The position numbers were made by a program, and so were the translations under genes. Of a stretch of 64,000 bases of DNA, positions 18,247-29,180 are shown piece by piece (position 1 is the stretch's first letter; every line of letters starts with the position of its first letter). Location: assembly GCA_016711505.1 (NCBI GenBank), contig JADJSV010000018.1:310001-374000 (forward strand), read 5' to 3'. Under the pieces are notes generated by a model. That model worked only from the letters and a program-made list of their open reading frames with translations. It did no database searches and was not told the origin of the DNA. Source of the stretch: Bacteroidota bacterium. GTDB lineage: Bacteria; Bacteroidota; Bacteroidia; AKYH767-A; 2013-40CM-41-45.

Positions 18247-18744
18247 TTACTCTTCAGAGCGGGAAAAAAACGAAACCACCGTATCCGTTTTCACACAGCC
18301 TACAAACCAACAAACATGATTTGTATCTGAATCCAGAATGGCTTTTCCGGAATTGGCCGAACTGTATTTCATTGTAGCCAAAGCCCTGAATGCATATACT
18401 CTTACAACTGCGCTCTTGTTTCTGAGTAATCCGAATAATTGCTGTTCGGTTGCCAGTTGTGTCATTCGCTCATACAATGCATAAGTACGGGTGTACTCAG
18501 CAGCAAAACCAACACCATTTTCGTCAACACATTCTGAAGTTTCCAGTTCTCTGACGATCTTATTCAGATTGTTCTGATTTTTAATATCCGGAAACCGACT
18601 CATGTCCCTTATCGTAACTGATCCAGATTTGGGAATTTCCTGCACTGCTGTCGTGTCTGAAACCGAAATACCTGATTCAGGTTTTCGTGAGGAGCAACTT
18701 GAAGAAAGCAGGATTACGAAAAGAACATAGATTATTTTGTACAT
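18247..18744 (-). CDS. Lipoprotein of unknown function
   Basis: Predicted lipoprotein of 165 residues: hydrophobic leader then LSSSC (lipid Cys17), followed by a polar Ser/Pro-rich linker. The middle and end are helical (LVRELETSE, YALYERMTQLATEQQLFGLL, KSAVVRVYAFRALATMKYS), reminiscent of one HEAT-like helical pair. The final part contains CWFVGCVKTDTVVSFF with two cysteines. No family is recognised. It is convergent with the hydroxylase gene with two bases between stops. Confidence 0.7.
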   Translation of the reverse strand: MYKIIYVLFVILLSSSCSSRKPESGISVSDTTAVQEIPKSGSVTIRDMSRFPDIKNQNNLNKIVRELETSECVDENGVGFAAEYTRTYALYERMTQLATEQQLFGLLRNKSAVVRVYAFRALATMKYSSANSGKAILDSDTNHVCWFVGCVKTDTVVSFFSRSEE

Positions 18745-18870
18745 AGTATAAAGGTAGAGTTCAAAAATTTATTCTGCAACTACTATCAGCAGAATAAAAT
18801 TTTTACATTGCAGACTTATCAGAACGAATGCACCTGAATTTGAGTTTTTACTTAATTGAACAAACAAATA

Positions 18871-20868
18871 ATGAAAAGTAAGTTACAATACATCTTTCCC
18901 GTCTTACTCTTGATTTGTGGTTTGTATTCAATGCCATTAAAAATTATAGAAACCAATCTTTCTAAAATGCCCGGAGATCTGGGTGATACCCGATTTAACA
19001 ATTATATTCTTGAACATGGGCATAAGTATCTGACAGGGCAAATTGATTCGTTTTGGAATGCACCATTTTTATATCCATATAAAAACGTAACTGCATTATC
19101 AGATAATTTAATCGGAACACTTCCCATTTATAGCGTATTCAGATTTGGGACAGACCGGGAAACTTCATTTTTGTTATGGATTATCTCGCTCTTTGTACTT
19201 AATTATATTTTCTGTTTCATTGCATTGAAAAAATGGTCCGGAGAAAATATCTTATCCTCCGTAGGTGCTTATATTTTTGCCTTTTCAATTTATAATCTGG
19301 GTCAATTTGATCATGTTCAGGTATTGCCAAAATTTATTGCACCACTTGTAATTTTCTGGTGCTGGAAGTTTCTTTCTGAAGGAAAGTCAAAGTATTTTAT
19401 TTTTATGTCACTTGGACTTATCTATCAGTTTTATTGCGGGATCTATCTTGCATTTTTACTGATCTACATTCTTATGTTTCTAAGCATTTCCTATTTTATT
19501 GTTTACAAAGATTTCAAAGTCTTTTCTGGGTTTAAAGAGAAGAAATATTTAGCAACGTTAGCAGTAACAATTATTGCATCAATCGTACTTTTGTTTCCAT
19601 TGATTCAACCATATCTAGATGTTGCAAAAACAATGGGTATGCGCAAATTTGAATCAGCATTTTCGACCATTCCGCATCTCAGATCTTATTTTTTCGCAAC
19701 TCCTTCATCCGCAGTATGGAATGTGTTATCTGATCATGGTATCGGTAAACTCGATGTTTGGTGGAATCACTATCTTTTTGTTGGGGCACTTCCTTGGATT
19801 GGAGTCTTAACAACAGTCTTTTTGTTGTTTTTTAAAAAGAACGATAAACTTAATAAGAAGCAGAATCTATTTTTCTTAACTACATTATTTCTTTGTGTAA
19901 TTTTTTGTCTGAACATTAATGGATTCACTTTATATGAATACATTTTTAAAATTCCCGGATTTTCATCAATGCGATCTATTGACCGAATTATTAATCTGGA
20001 AGTATTTGTTTTCATTCTTGTATTTGTATTTTCATTTAAAAGTATAATTCAGGCATTTCCGAAAATGCAATTCTTACTTTACTTATTGCCGGTTTTAGTA
20101 GTTATAGAAAACCAGGTTGATGCTAATAAAGTAAAGAGATTTGATAAAGAAACATCTCAGTCTCGTATAGCCGATGTTAAGGCGAGAATCGAAAAACAGT
20201 ATGATCCAAAATATTCTGCAATAGCCTACATGGCATTTCATACTTATGTCGGCCCGGAAGAAAGCGGTTATATGGGATATGTCGCAAGGGCACTTGATGT
20301 AATGATCGCTTGTCAGGAATTAAATATTAAATGTGTAAATTCTTATACCGGTTTCGATCCGGGTAATTATCTGAATTTTTTCTATGAGCCACGTGACAGA
20401 ACACTCAAAGAATGGTGTGAATTCAATAAGACGGATTATTCTTTAGTTCAACATTTGAACGATTTTGGAAGGAAAGAAATTAGCCGGACGAAGATCAATC
20501 TAAAAGCATTTAATGGGAAATATATTTCCGCGATTGATAATGAAAATCCGGTGCTTGAAGCCAATAGAGATATTGCCCAAAGTTGGGAAACGTTTTTAAT
20601 GATCAGATTTGAGAATGGAGAATGTATGATAAAGGCTCAAACAAATTTGATTTTGCATCTGGAGAAAGATTCGATGTCTGAAATTAAAGCGAATAAAATA
20701 ACAGGATCAGAAGAAGAAACTTTTCGGATTATTGAATTTTCAGATTCAACAGTAGCATTTCAGGCAGCTAACGGAAAATATCTGACCGTAGATAGTTCAA
20801 CATTCCGAATTGCTGCAAAAGCCCCGGTCGTGGGAGTTGCTGAAAAATTCCGGATAATTGAATTGTAA
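18871..20868 (+). CDS. GT-C-like polytopic membrane protein with fascin-like trefoil domain
   Basis: Large membrane protein of about 665 residues. I use the ATG at 18871 (MKSKLQYIFPVLLLICGLY); a TTG five codons earlier is also in frame. A GDLGDTRFNNYILEH loop after the first helix and about ten further hydrophobic segments (to about residue 425) resemble GT-C / YfhO-like lipid-linked sugar transferases, whose acidic first loop binds the donor. The last 130 residues are soluble and show three beta-trefoil-like blocks (KAFNGKYISAIDN, ANRDIAQSWETF, FQAANGKYLTVDSS), the fascin/ricin-like fold often used to bind glycans. Catalytic role inferred from topology only. Confidence 0.75.
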   Translation: MKSKLQYIFPVLLLICGLYSMPLKIIETNLSKMPGDLGDTRFNNYILEHGHKYLTGQIDSFWNAPFLYPYKNVTALSDNLIGTLPIYSVFRFGTDRETSFLLWIISLFVLNYIFCFIALKKWSGENILSSVGAYIFAFSIYNLGQFDHVQVLPKFIAPLVIFWCWKFLSEGKSKYFIFMSLGLIYQFYCGIYLAFLLIYILMFLSISYFIVYKDFKVFSGFKEKKYLATLAVTIIASIVLLFPLIQPYLDVAKTMGMRKFESAFSTIPHLRSYFFATPSSAVWNVLSDHGIGKLDVWWNHYLFVGALPWIGVLTTVFLLFFKKNDKLNKKQNLFFLTTLFLCVIFCLNINGFTLYEYIFKIPGFSSMRSIDRIINLEVFVFILVFVFSFKSIIQAFPKMQFLLYLLPVLVVIENQVDANKVKRFDKETSQSRIADVKARIEKQYDPKYSAIAYMAFHTYVGPEESGYMGYVARALDVMIACQELNIKCVNSYTGFDPGNYLNFFYEPRDRTLKEWCEFNKTDYSLVQHLNDFGRKEISRTKINLKAFNGKYISAIDNENPVLEANRDIAQSWETFLMIRFENGECMIKAQTNLILHLEKDSMSEIKANKITGSEEETFRIIEFSDSTVAFQAANGKYLTVDSSTFRIAAKAPVVGVAEKFRIIEL

Positions 20869-21261
20869 AGTAAAATTGTACTTCAAATAGTCTTAACTCA
20901 TTACAATCTTTTCTTACATCTTATTTTCTGTCGGCATTTTTATTTAAACAACTATTTTCATTAAAATGATATTATATAACAGGATGTTTCCAATTTATTG
21001 TATTCTGAATTTCTGAAATTATAAATGAACACTATAGAAAAGTTCAATTTTCTTACAGTTATTCTTCAGAATTTCAATCTTGGAAAAATTCAAAATGAGT
21101 CATTTTAACTTAATTTCAAGGAACTTTAATTTCTAAGCTGCCGTTTGAATTCACAGATAGGTCTAAGCCCACACTTGGAATTATCTGCTTTCACAATTTC
21201 TTTCCAAAGAATTTGCAGAAGCATTTTAATTGAAATTAAATAAATACCACACATATCCATT
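20869..21261. other. Intergenic region, no feature recognised
   Basis: 393 bases of AT-rich DNA between two rightward genes. I see no open frame of useful length, no strong hairpin, no TAnnTTTG box close to the next start and no direct repeat. It may hold the promoter of the SUMF1-fold gene, but nothing in it decides this. Confidence 0.5.
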
Positions 21262-22845
21262 ATGAAAATTCATCCACACAATGCCTCTATGGAGGTGAAT
21301 TCTGTTTACAAAACAAAACGCTTTGTAAATAAAATCAAAACAAGTTTAATACTTGTTTTCTCAATTCTATCCCTAAATGGAATTGTATCAGCAAACAATC
21401 TTCAGATCACCGGTATCTCCGTGAATCAGACTGCAAAGACAGTTTCTTTCTCTGTGTCATGGGATAATAGCTGGAACATTGCCGGTACCGGAGTTCCTAA
21501 CAACTGGGATGCAGTATGGATCTTTATTAAGTATAAAGATTGTAATGCTACATCAGCTATTCCATTTACACATGGAGCTTTAAGTAATGTACTTGCGAAT
21601 CATACTATTCCTGCTTCACTGGAAGCAATGACTTCTGTCAACTGGAATGGTACATCAGGTATTACTGAAAGCGTTGCTCAAGGTGCAACACTTGATTTTA
21701 CGGATGGTATTATGTTGCGTCCAAAAGTTACAGGTACCGGAACTCTGGCTGCCTCAACTGTTGTACTAAACGTTCCTGCCCTTCCTGGTCCGGGAACAAA
21801 CTTAAGCGTAAATGTTTTCGGAATAGAAATGGTTTACGTTCCTCAAGGTGATTTTACAATTGGTGATGGTAGCGGTACTACTGCTGCTGTAAATAGTTTC
21901 CTTGGTTCAAACGTTCTGAACTCTGCATCTATGACAGTTACAGGTGCTTTTGAAACAGGTACATCTACTTTTTATATGAACAACGAACCGGTTGGTTCTG
22001 TACTTACAGTAAATAACGTATCGGCTGCTTTTCCAAAAGGCAATTACGGATTCTATATGACAAAGTATGAAATTACAGAAGGTCAGTATATGGAATTCCT
22101 GAACACACTTGGAACTGCACAACAAACTACCCGTGCACCGGGAAGCTTTGGTACAAACAGAAATCAACTTCAACAAGCAGTACTTCCATATTCAACAACT
22201 CGTCCCGACAGAGCTCAAAACTTTTTAGGATGGGCTGATGTTACTGCATATCTTGATTGGGCATGTTTACGTCCGGGATCAGAAACAGAATTTGAAAAAG
22301 CTTGTCGTGGTAACGGATCAACTTTAGGTGAATATGCCTGGGGAAATCTTGTTATCGCCCCGGGAACAACTTTCGCAGGTGCTGCAACGGAAAATGGAAC
22401 AGAAACTTTCATCGCCGGAAATTGCACATATGGTAACGGTACTTATACTAACGGTGACGGTGCCATTGGACCTGCACGTGTTGGGATCTATGCTACATCA
22501 AGCAGTACTCGTCAGACAGCAGGTGCTTCTTATTTCGGTATCATGGATATGAGTGGAAATGTAATGGAATATTATGTTGGTATTCACTCAACGCCTGCTT
22601 CTAATGCTTTGACTCGTACATGGGGAAATGGAGCACTTGATGCTGCAGGTCAACATGATGTTACTACATGGCCTGCCAATAACACAACTGCGACTAACGG
22701 TAGTGCTGCAAACTTAATCGGTTTACGCGGCGGTGCTTATAACAACGGTATTGCACAGCTTCAGGTATCTGATAGAAACTATATGTATAATAACCCGAAC
22801 CAAATTGGTAGAAATGCTCAAAATGGCGGACGGGGTATCAGATAA
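21262..22845 (+). CDS. Exported SUMF1/FGE-fold protein
   Basis: Exported protein of 527 residues. The N-terminal tail contains a signal segment (about 24-43, ending VSA), so the start may be the ATG at 21262 or 21289. An immunoglobulin-like strand region (about 45-180) is followed by a formylglycine-generating-enzyme-like (SUMF1) domain: EMVYVPQGDFTIGDGSG (about 189), MTKYEITEGQYMEFLN, WADVTAYLDWACLRPGSETEFEKAC, MDMSGNVMEYYVG and GLRGGAYNNG. The cysteine pair used by true FGE enzymes near the C-terminus is missing, so it is probably a carbohydrate-binding or structural relative. It ends without a T9SS sorting domain. Confidence 0.85.
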   Translation: MKIHPHNASMEVNSVYKTKRFVNKIKTSLILVFSILSLNGIVSANNLQITGISVNQTAKTVSFSVSWDNSWNIAGTGVPNNWDAVWIFIKYKDCNATSAIPFTHGALSNVLANHTIPASLEAMTSVNWNGTSGITESVAQGATLDFTDGIMLRPKVTGTGTLAASTVVLNVPALPGPGTNLSVNVFGIEMVYVPQGDFTIGDGSGTTAAVNSFLGSNVLNSASMTVTGAFETGTSTFYMNNEPVGSVLTVNNVSAAFPKGNYGFYMTKYEITEGQYMEFLNTLGTAQQTTRAPGSFGTNRNQLQQAVLPYSTTRPDRAQNFLGWADVTAYLDWACLRPGSETEFEKACRGNGSTLGEYAWGNLVIAPGTTFAGAATENGTETFIAGNCTYGNGTYTNGDGAIGPARVGIYATSSSTRQTAGASYFGIMDMSGNVMEYYVGIHSTPASNALTRTWGNGALDAAGQHDVTTWPANNTTATNGSAANLIGLRGGAYNNGIAQLQVSDRNYMYNNPNQIGRNAQNGGRGIR

Positions 22846-22911
22846 TCTCTTTATCATTTTATCCTTTCTCAAGGACCTTGGATGATCCTTCGTGGAAAGT
22901 GTTATTGAAAT

Positions 22912-22955
22912 AGTAATAGGACAGAGATATTACATCTCTTCCTATTACTTATTTT
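22912..22955 (+). terminator. Probable terminator after SUMF1-fold gene
   Basis: AGTAATAGGA plus AGAGAT pair with ATCTCT plus TCCTATTACT across one small bulge and a short loop (22912-22949), followed by TATTTTA. This is a long stem in an otherwise AT-rich gap, 67 bases after the stop. Confidence 0.7.
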
Positions 22956-23085
22956 AAATCATTACAAAAAAATTTAATAGTAAAAGTTTAATCACTTTAG
23001 CAGTTGTACTGGCTGATCGTTGATTGCATTAATTAGATGCTTCCGGTTTGACAATGCATGTTAGTGTTGATCTATAATAAAATTT

Positions 23086-25630
23086 ATGCGGACCAGTTTT
23101 ATCCTCGCCTTAATTATTTTATTCAGGCTCCCTGCATTTTCGCAATACAGGGGAGGAGATTATAGTGGTTCTGCTGTTTCAATTAGTTCTTGCGTTTCAA
23201 CTTACTCACCATTTTCAGGAGGATCAAATGACGGATCTTCATTGTCGCAAACTGTTTCCTGTTCAAGTTCAGCAAATATTTATAAAGGTGGTTCATATGA
23301 CGGCATAGGTGTCAGCATGACTTCATGTACAATGGTTGAAATCTACAAAGGTGGATCTTACCAGGGTTCTTCAATGAGCGCGATTGTTTGTGCAACTACA
23401 ATTTACAGTGGCGGAGCTTTCAATGGCGGTGGATTTAATTCATGGAATAGTTGTCAGGGAAATATTTATAATGGCGGAAGAAATTCCGGATTTTCAGTTT
23501 ACAAATTTGAATGTACTGTTGCAGCTTCCGTTTTTACCGGTGGTGCATACGATGGTTTCAGCCTTAGTGCCGGTACATGTGTTACAACTTCGCCACCAAT
23601 TTATACCGGTGGTCCATACGATGGTTTTTCTACCAGTAAAACATCTTGTATAGTTTCGGCTTCTATTTTAAAGGCGGATCTTATAGTGGCTATGCAGTAG
23701 ATACAGCTTCTAATTGTTTCTTTTCTTCACTCAGTATATTTTTTGGTGGCCCATATGATGGTTCTTCTGTCGATAAATTTGCACCATGTCCGACTTCATT
23801 TTCAATTTACTCAGGCGGATCTTATGATGGATTTCATCTTAATAGCATCTCTTGCCCGCCACCAATCACTGCAATTTATCAAGGCGGTTCATATGATGGA
23901 TTCAGTTTGAATTCAGCAAGCTGTGCTGTTGCTGCCAGCATTTATAAGGGTGGCCCCTATGATGGATTCTCATCTTCAGGATTCTCATGTGTGTATTCAA
24001 ATCTGATATACAGAGGTGGACCTTACGATGGAACTTCAGAAGATGGTGTCGCTTGTCCGGTTGCTGCCAGTATTTTTATTGGTGGATCTTATGATGGGTA
24101 TGCAAGTAATCCTTTTGTTGCTTGTCCAAGCCCGATCAATATTTATAACGGCGGACCTTATGATGGTTTCAGTTCAAGTAGCACAACATGTATTTCAGTC
24201 TCTGTGTTTACCGGTGGCTCGTATAGTGGGTTTTCTGTAAATACGGTTTCATCATGTACATTTGCTGCCAGTATTTATTCAGGTGGGCCTTACGATGGAA
24301 ATAGTCAGGATTTCACAACTTGTCAGTCTACAATTTATTCAGGAGGTTCATTCAGCGGTTATTCAATGGACAGTTACATCGCATGTCTGGCGGATATCTA
24401 CAAAGGTGGTTCTTATGATGGCCATTCTATTAATTCAACTTTATGTGCACCACCAATTACAGCAATTTATCACGGTGGTTCGTATGATGGTTTAGCAGTT
24501 GGAAAAATTTCTTGCTCTGTTGCTGCTACTATATTCTCCGGTGGACCTTATGATGGACACTCAGTTATTGGAACTTCTTGTCCATTACCAATTACAGCTT
24601 TTTACAAAGGCGGTCCATACCAGGGAAGTTCTGTCAGCAGTCTCACTTGCGGACCGATGAGTATTATCTTCAAAGGCGGAGCATATGATGGTTCTTCCAA
24701 TTCAGGAACTTCATGTGCTGTTGCTGCGACGATCTACAAAGGAGGTTCTTATGATGGCTTTGCAAATAACGGTATTGCATGTTTACCGGTTGCACAAATT
24801 TTTACCGGAGGTTCTTATAATGGATTCTCAAATAGCAAAACCACTTGTCCATCGACAGTTTCAATTTACTTCGGAGGATCATATGATGGCTTCTCTGCAA
24901 ATATTGATGCTTGTCCTGCACCACCGGGATCAATTTTCAGTGGTGGACCATTCGATGGACATTCAAAAGGTGTTAGAAACGAATGCGCAACATTATTTAC
25001 ATTCCTGAATGGAGGAATTCACGACGGTGGTGCACTTGCAAGTACAGGTTGTTTAATTCCGCTGCCGGTTGAATTACTTTATTTCAATGCACAACTCACA
25101 GATCAGGAAACAAATCCTAATGTGCTTTGTACATGGGCAACTGCAAGTGAAACAAATAATGATTTCTTTACTGTAGAAAAAACGATCGACTTCTTTATAT
25201 ATGAAAAAGTTGGTATCGTTCCGGAAAAGGTAACTCAACACACTTCCAGTCTTATTCATTTGTTGATCCGAGACCATATCCGGGTACTTCATACTATCGT
25301 TTGAAACAAACTGACTTCAATGGCAATGAAGAATACTCAAGAACTGTTTCTATAGATCTGAATAAACCTGATGAATTAACTTTGGAAGTTTATCCGAATC
25401 CGGTAGTCGGTCCGTTCATTAACGTTAGCATTTCCGGAAGTCGAAATCAGGAAGTCGAACTGAAGATCGTTGATATGCTTGGTAAAGAGCAATACTCTCA
25501 AAACATCACATTGAACGACAGAGTTGCTTCCGTTGCGATCAAGAATGATCACTTCATTTCAGGAATCTATTATGTTATTGTAAATAGCGGAACGAAGGAC
25601 AGGGTGTTTAAGAAAATTATGATTCAATAG
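23086..25630 (+). CDS. T9SS-exported repeat protein with 29 GGxYDG repeats, frameshifted twice
   Basis: One gene read in three frames. The signal peptide (MRTSFILALIILFRLPAFSQ) is followed by 29 repeats of about 22-28 residues with consensus aromatic-x-GG-x-(Y/F)-(D/S)-G-x-S and a single cysteine closing each unit. After the repeats come LPVELLYFNAQ, WATASETNNDFFTVEK and SYYRLKQTDFNG, typical of the region before Bacteroidota sorting domains. A type A T9SS C-terminal domain ends it (YPNPVVGPF to FKKIMIQ). The frame breaks at 23666-23669 (TTTT, five T expected) and 25223-25224 (GG, three expected). Restored, it would be about 848 residues. Likely a surface or adhesin-type protein; function unknown. 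Confidence 0.85.
23146..25052 (+). repeat. Coding tandem repeat, 29 copies
   Basis: Each unit is about 66-84 bases and encodes [YF]xGGxYDGxS followed by a variable 5-8 residue stretch and one Cys. Units are diverged at DNA level but strictly ordered in protein. Linkers such as VAASIYKG and PITAIYQG recur, suggesting that doublets of units were duplicated. Confidence 0.85.
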
Positions 25631-25647
25631 TATTCTGGAGTTATATT

Positions 25648-25743
25648 TTAACACTAAGGTCACTAAAATTTGTCACAAGAACACTTATGAAAAAAGCATC
25701 ACTTGTGCTCTTGTGCTAAAAATTTAGTGATCTTAGTGTTAAA
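25648..25743. repeat. Long dispersed palindrome, copy A
   Basis: Arms of about 37 bases pair nearly perfectly: TTAACACTAAGGTCACTAAA on the left and TTTAGTGATCTTAGTGTTAA on the right, continuing inward through CACAAGA / TCTTGTG. The centre is about 20 bases. The same sequence family recurs at 48203-48312. It lies between the repeat-protein gene and the aldo/keto reductase and could also act as a terminator. Confidence 0.8.
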
Positions 25744-25753
25744 ATTAATAGGT

Positions 25754-26571
25754 ATGCTTAAACGGATAATACCATCCACAGGAGAATTACTACCTGCTAT
25801 CGGTCTCGGCACGTGGCAAAGTTTTGATGTTGACGAAAGCAATCAATCAAACTTAATTCCGGTTTTGGAGGAGCTGCACAACAGTGGCGGAAGATTGATC
25901 GATAGTTCACCAATGTATGGAAGATCTGAAACTGTTATTGGAAACCTCACATCCAAATTAAAATCAAGAAATGATTTTTTCTACGCAACTAAAGTCTGGA
26001 CAACCGGAAGACAAGCCGGTATCGATCAGATGAAATCATCTATGAAAAAAATGCAGCGGGAGAAAATCGACTTGATGCAAATTCATAATCTGCTCGACTG
26101 GAAAACGCATTTGCCCGTTTTAAGAGAATGGAAAGAAGAAGGAATTATAAAATACATTGGCATCACGCATTACCAGGATTCAATGCATGATGAACTTGCC
26201 AAAATAATTTCTTCAGAAAAAATTGATTTCGTTCAGTTTAATTACTCAATCGATTCATTGCATGCGGAAAAAGATTAATGAAAGTTGCCGGAGACAATGG
26301 TGTTGCAATTTTGATCAACAGACCATTTGGTGAAGGGAGATTGTTTGAAAAAGTAAAAGGAAAAAAATTACCGGAATGGTGTATTGAAGTCGGAATAAAA
26401 AACTGGAGTGAGTACTTTCTGAAATTTATTCTTGCTGATCCTAATGTTACATGCGTTATTCCTGCAACTTCTGATGTTCAACATGCAGTAGAAAACTATC
26501 GTGCCGGTTCAGTTTCTATTCCGGATTTCGATTTGAGTCGGAAAATGGTCAACTTTTTGAATTATATCTGA
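25754..26571 (+). CDS. Aldo/keto reductase family protein, frameshifted
   Basis: NAD(P)H-dependent TIM-barrel oxidoreductase. The start is ATG 25754 (MLKRIIPSTGELLPAIGLGTW); the earlier in-frame start lies inside the palindrome and is rejected. The catalytic tetrad is recognisable: Asp and Tyr in LIDSSPMYGRSE, Lys in ATKVW and His in MQIHNLLDW. The frame stops after HAEKD at 26278 and resumes at once as KVAGDNGVAILINRPFGEGRLF to 26571. The break is in an A run (26268-26272, five A where six are expected). Restored length is about 272 residues. A decayed copy of its second half lies at 31438-31813. Substrate unknown. Confidence 0.88.
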
Positions 26572-26655
26572 TTGAATATTGACATTGAATTTTAGTTACC
26601 ATAGAATTTTCAGAAATTAAATAAATATACAAAGAAAAAGAATCAATCTCATATG

Positions 26656-29180
26656 CTAGTTTTTAACGAACATTGCGCTACTGGAAAAATCGTTCGAGGA
26701 TAATTTGATTAAATATATACCATTTTCAAGATGAGTGACATCAATCTTGACTGAATATTCAGAACCTGTCACATCTATCATTTCAACAACTCTTCCAGTC
26801 ATGTCCAAAATTTGGATTCTGATTGAGCCGATTCTTATTTGTTGAAAAATATTATATATGTTCAATATTTCATGGCAAGGATTTGGGCCAATTGAAATTA
26901 AATCACCGTGAAGATTATTAGTATTTGTACATATGTCAACAATAATGGATATGCTGTCTGATTGAATACAGTTGTTACTATCTGTAACAATGACAGTAGC
27001 TAGCATTGTATCTGCCACAGAAGAAGTGTAATTGAAAAACGGACCACTGTCTCCGTTCTGCCATAAATAGCTTGTGAAATTTGTTCCTGCATTTAGAATT
27101 ATCGATTGGTTTATACAGATGGTCGTATCAGGCCCTAAAGTTGGTGGTGCAATTGAATTTCCTATAACACTTATTGTGTCAGTGGACGAACATTGATTTG
27201 AATCTATTAAAGTACAGAAATAGGTTCCGGGATTGTGAATGATAAATTGTGAACTGTTGGATCCGTCATTCCATAGAATGGAATCGGAAGAAGGAATATT
27301 AAGTTGGATGGAATCATTTAAACAAAGAACCCTATCAGCGCCAAGTTGGATAAACGGCAGCGGGAGAATAAGAATTTCATTTGATCTTACATTGTTTGCA
27401 CAAGATGTGTTGACTTGTATCTGAAAATTGCTGGAAAAGGAATTACAAAAATTGGTTGATTTGAAGTAGAAATAACTGACCCATCTTCTACCAGACTGTA
27501 CAGATAATTACCTGATAATGGTGGCGAAACTATTGCAACAAGTGTATCTCCAATACAAGCTGTAGTTGGAAACAATGATAGAGTATGATTATTGCCACGC
27601 AAAGTAAATGATGTTGATATTTGTTGGCCGATGGAATCTGTAACAGTTAGAATAAACATTGTATTACTATCAGGAAAAAATATTGGCATCTCTGAATTTG
27701 GATATAGAATATTTAAAGTGTCATTCCAGTTTATTGAATATGGTGGATATCCACCTGATATAGTTATCAGACCATAATTTGGACTACGCTGACAACTAAT
27801 CGTGTCACTAAAATTAATAGAAACTGTAAGTATATTGACGGTGTCAATTACCCATGAATAATGTTCGTATTTATGGTTTAACGGATAGTGATATCTATCT
27901 GAATAAATTAAATTATCATTTACGTCGTATTGGAAATAGTAATTATAACCATCTGAACCTGTACGATCACTTAGTACTTTTCCTGTTGAATTGTATTCAA
28001 TGCCTGTGGAACTGAGATATGTCAGCACCCCGGAATTGAATGAATAGTATGTTATCAAATAACCTCCAAAATTTCCGAAAGTGTATTTTGTAAGTTTAAC
28101 AGTGTCGTTGCATAATCCACTCGGACATTCAATTTCGAAACGATCAATGGTTGATGGGGCTTGGGTATAATCGAATAGAAATAGGTTGGTGTTCTGATAA
28201 ACTCCTGAAATATATTGCTGACATGTAGAATCAATCGGTTGTCCTATCGGATCTCTTGTGATTAGATAACGGTAGGTTGTATATGTTGGAATTCCTGAAA
28301 CAGATGTGACTTCATTGATGTCAGTCTGTATTAAAAAATTATTATTATCATAAGTGTTTATTGTAATAGTTGAATCAGGTGTTCCTGTAAAATAATTAAT
28401 CTGCAGACTTTGAGAAATATTTCCGGCTGCATTGAATTGATAATTTGCAGTATCTAATAGGCTAAATATGCCGAAATTCATTCCCCTAAATCCATATATT
28501 TCAAGTTGACCACTTGAAGAATATTGAAATGATTGCCGATAAGTTTCAGTGAGAACTGTATTGTTGATGGACTGAATAGTAAAAAGTATGACGTTGCCAT
28601 TAATATCATATGTACAAGTACGCCTTTCTTTAAGTATTGGAATGCCGGTCGGAGAATAAAAATAGTATTCCCTGAGGATTGCTCTCCCAAATGCATCACG
28701 AGTTATCTCCCATTTGTCATAAAAAATATAGGATGTAGAATCAATTTGAAATCTGTCAATTGTAATTGTATCATTATTGGCATCTCTATCAACTGTTGTT
28801 AAAATATGAAGCTTGAAATCGAATAAACTGTCAATTGTCAGTTCGTCATTTAGGTCATAGTAATAATGATGAACACTATTTAAAGCATACCCTAGCGTAT
28901 CAATCGAAAGAAAATTACTATCTGTGATCAAATTCCAATTCAAGTCATAATAATAATTTACATATTCCCCATAAGATTGAGGATAATAAGCATCAAAAGT
29001 ACGTCCAACTTTTTCTGCTTTTATTAAATGTCCTTCGGAATCATATCTTTTTACACCATAACTTTGAGAATATAAATTTCCGCTCACTTCCAACTCACCT
29101 CTGGTTATTGCAAGGCTGTCTTGTCCTGATGAGTATATAAAATTGAGAATTAGAATTATAAACGGGAAAGTTGTTTTCAT
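26656..29180 (-). CDS. T9SS cargo protein with YD-like repeats and SprB-like modules, frameshifted
   Basis: One gene in two frames. From 29180 it encodes a signal peptide (MKTTFPFIILILNFIYSSGQ), then a long region with YD-repeat-like phrases (RYDSEGHLIKAEKVG, YYYDLNWNLITDSN, TYDNNNFLIQTD). Gliding-protein-type modules follow (ISGGYPPYSINWNDT, then LGADRVLCLNDSIQL and LGPDTTICINQSIIL). A type A sorting domain ends at 26656 (IGPNPCHEILNI to SSAMFVKN). The frame breaks near 27424-27427 (four A on the + strand; five expected). No start codon exists in frame between the halves, which confirms they are one gene of about 841 residues. Function unknown; surface-exposed by inference. Confidence 0.83.

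Noticed and set aside
23146..25052. Regular repeats at about 75-base spacing that could look like a CRISPR array
   Set aside because: The units are in-frame, diverged at DNA level and encode a clear protein consensus; no identical repeat and no cas genes.
25703..25753. Upstream start for the aldo/keto reductase
   Set aside because: It lies inside the dispersed palindrome, and the added residues do not match the family N-terminus; ATG 25754 does.
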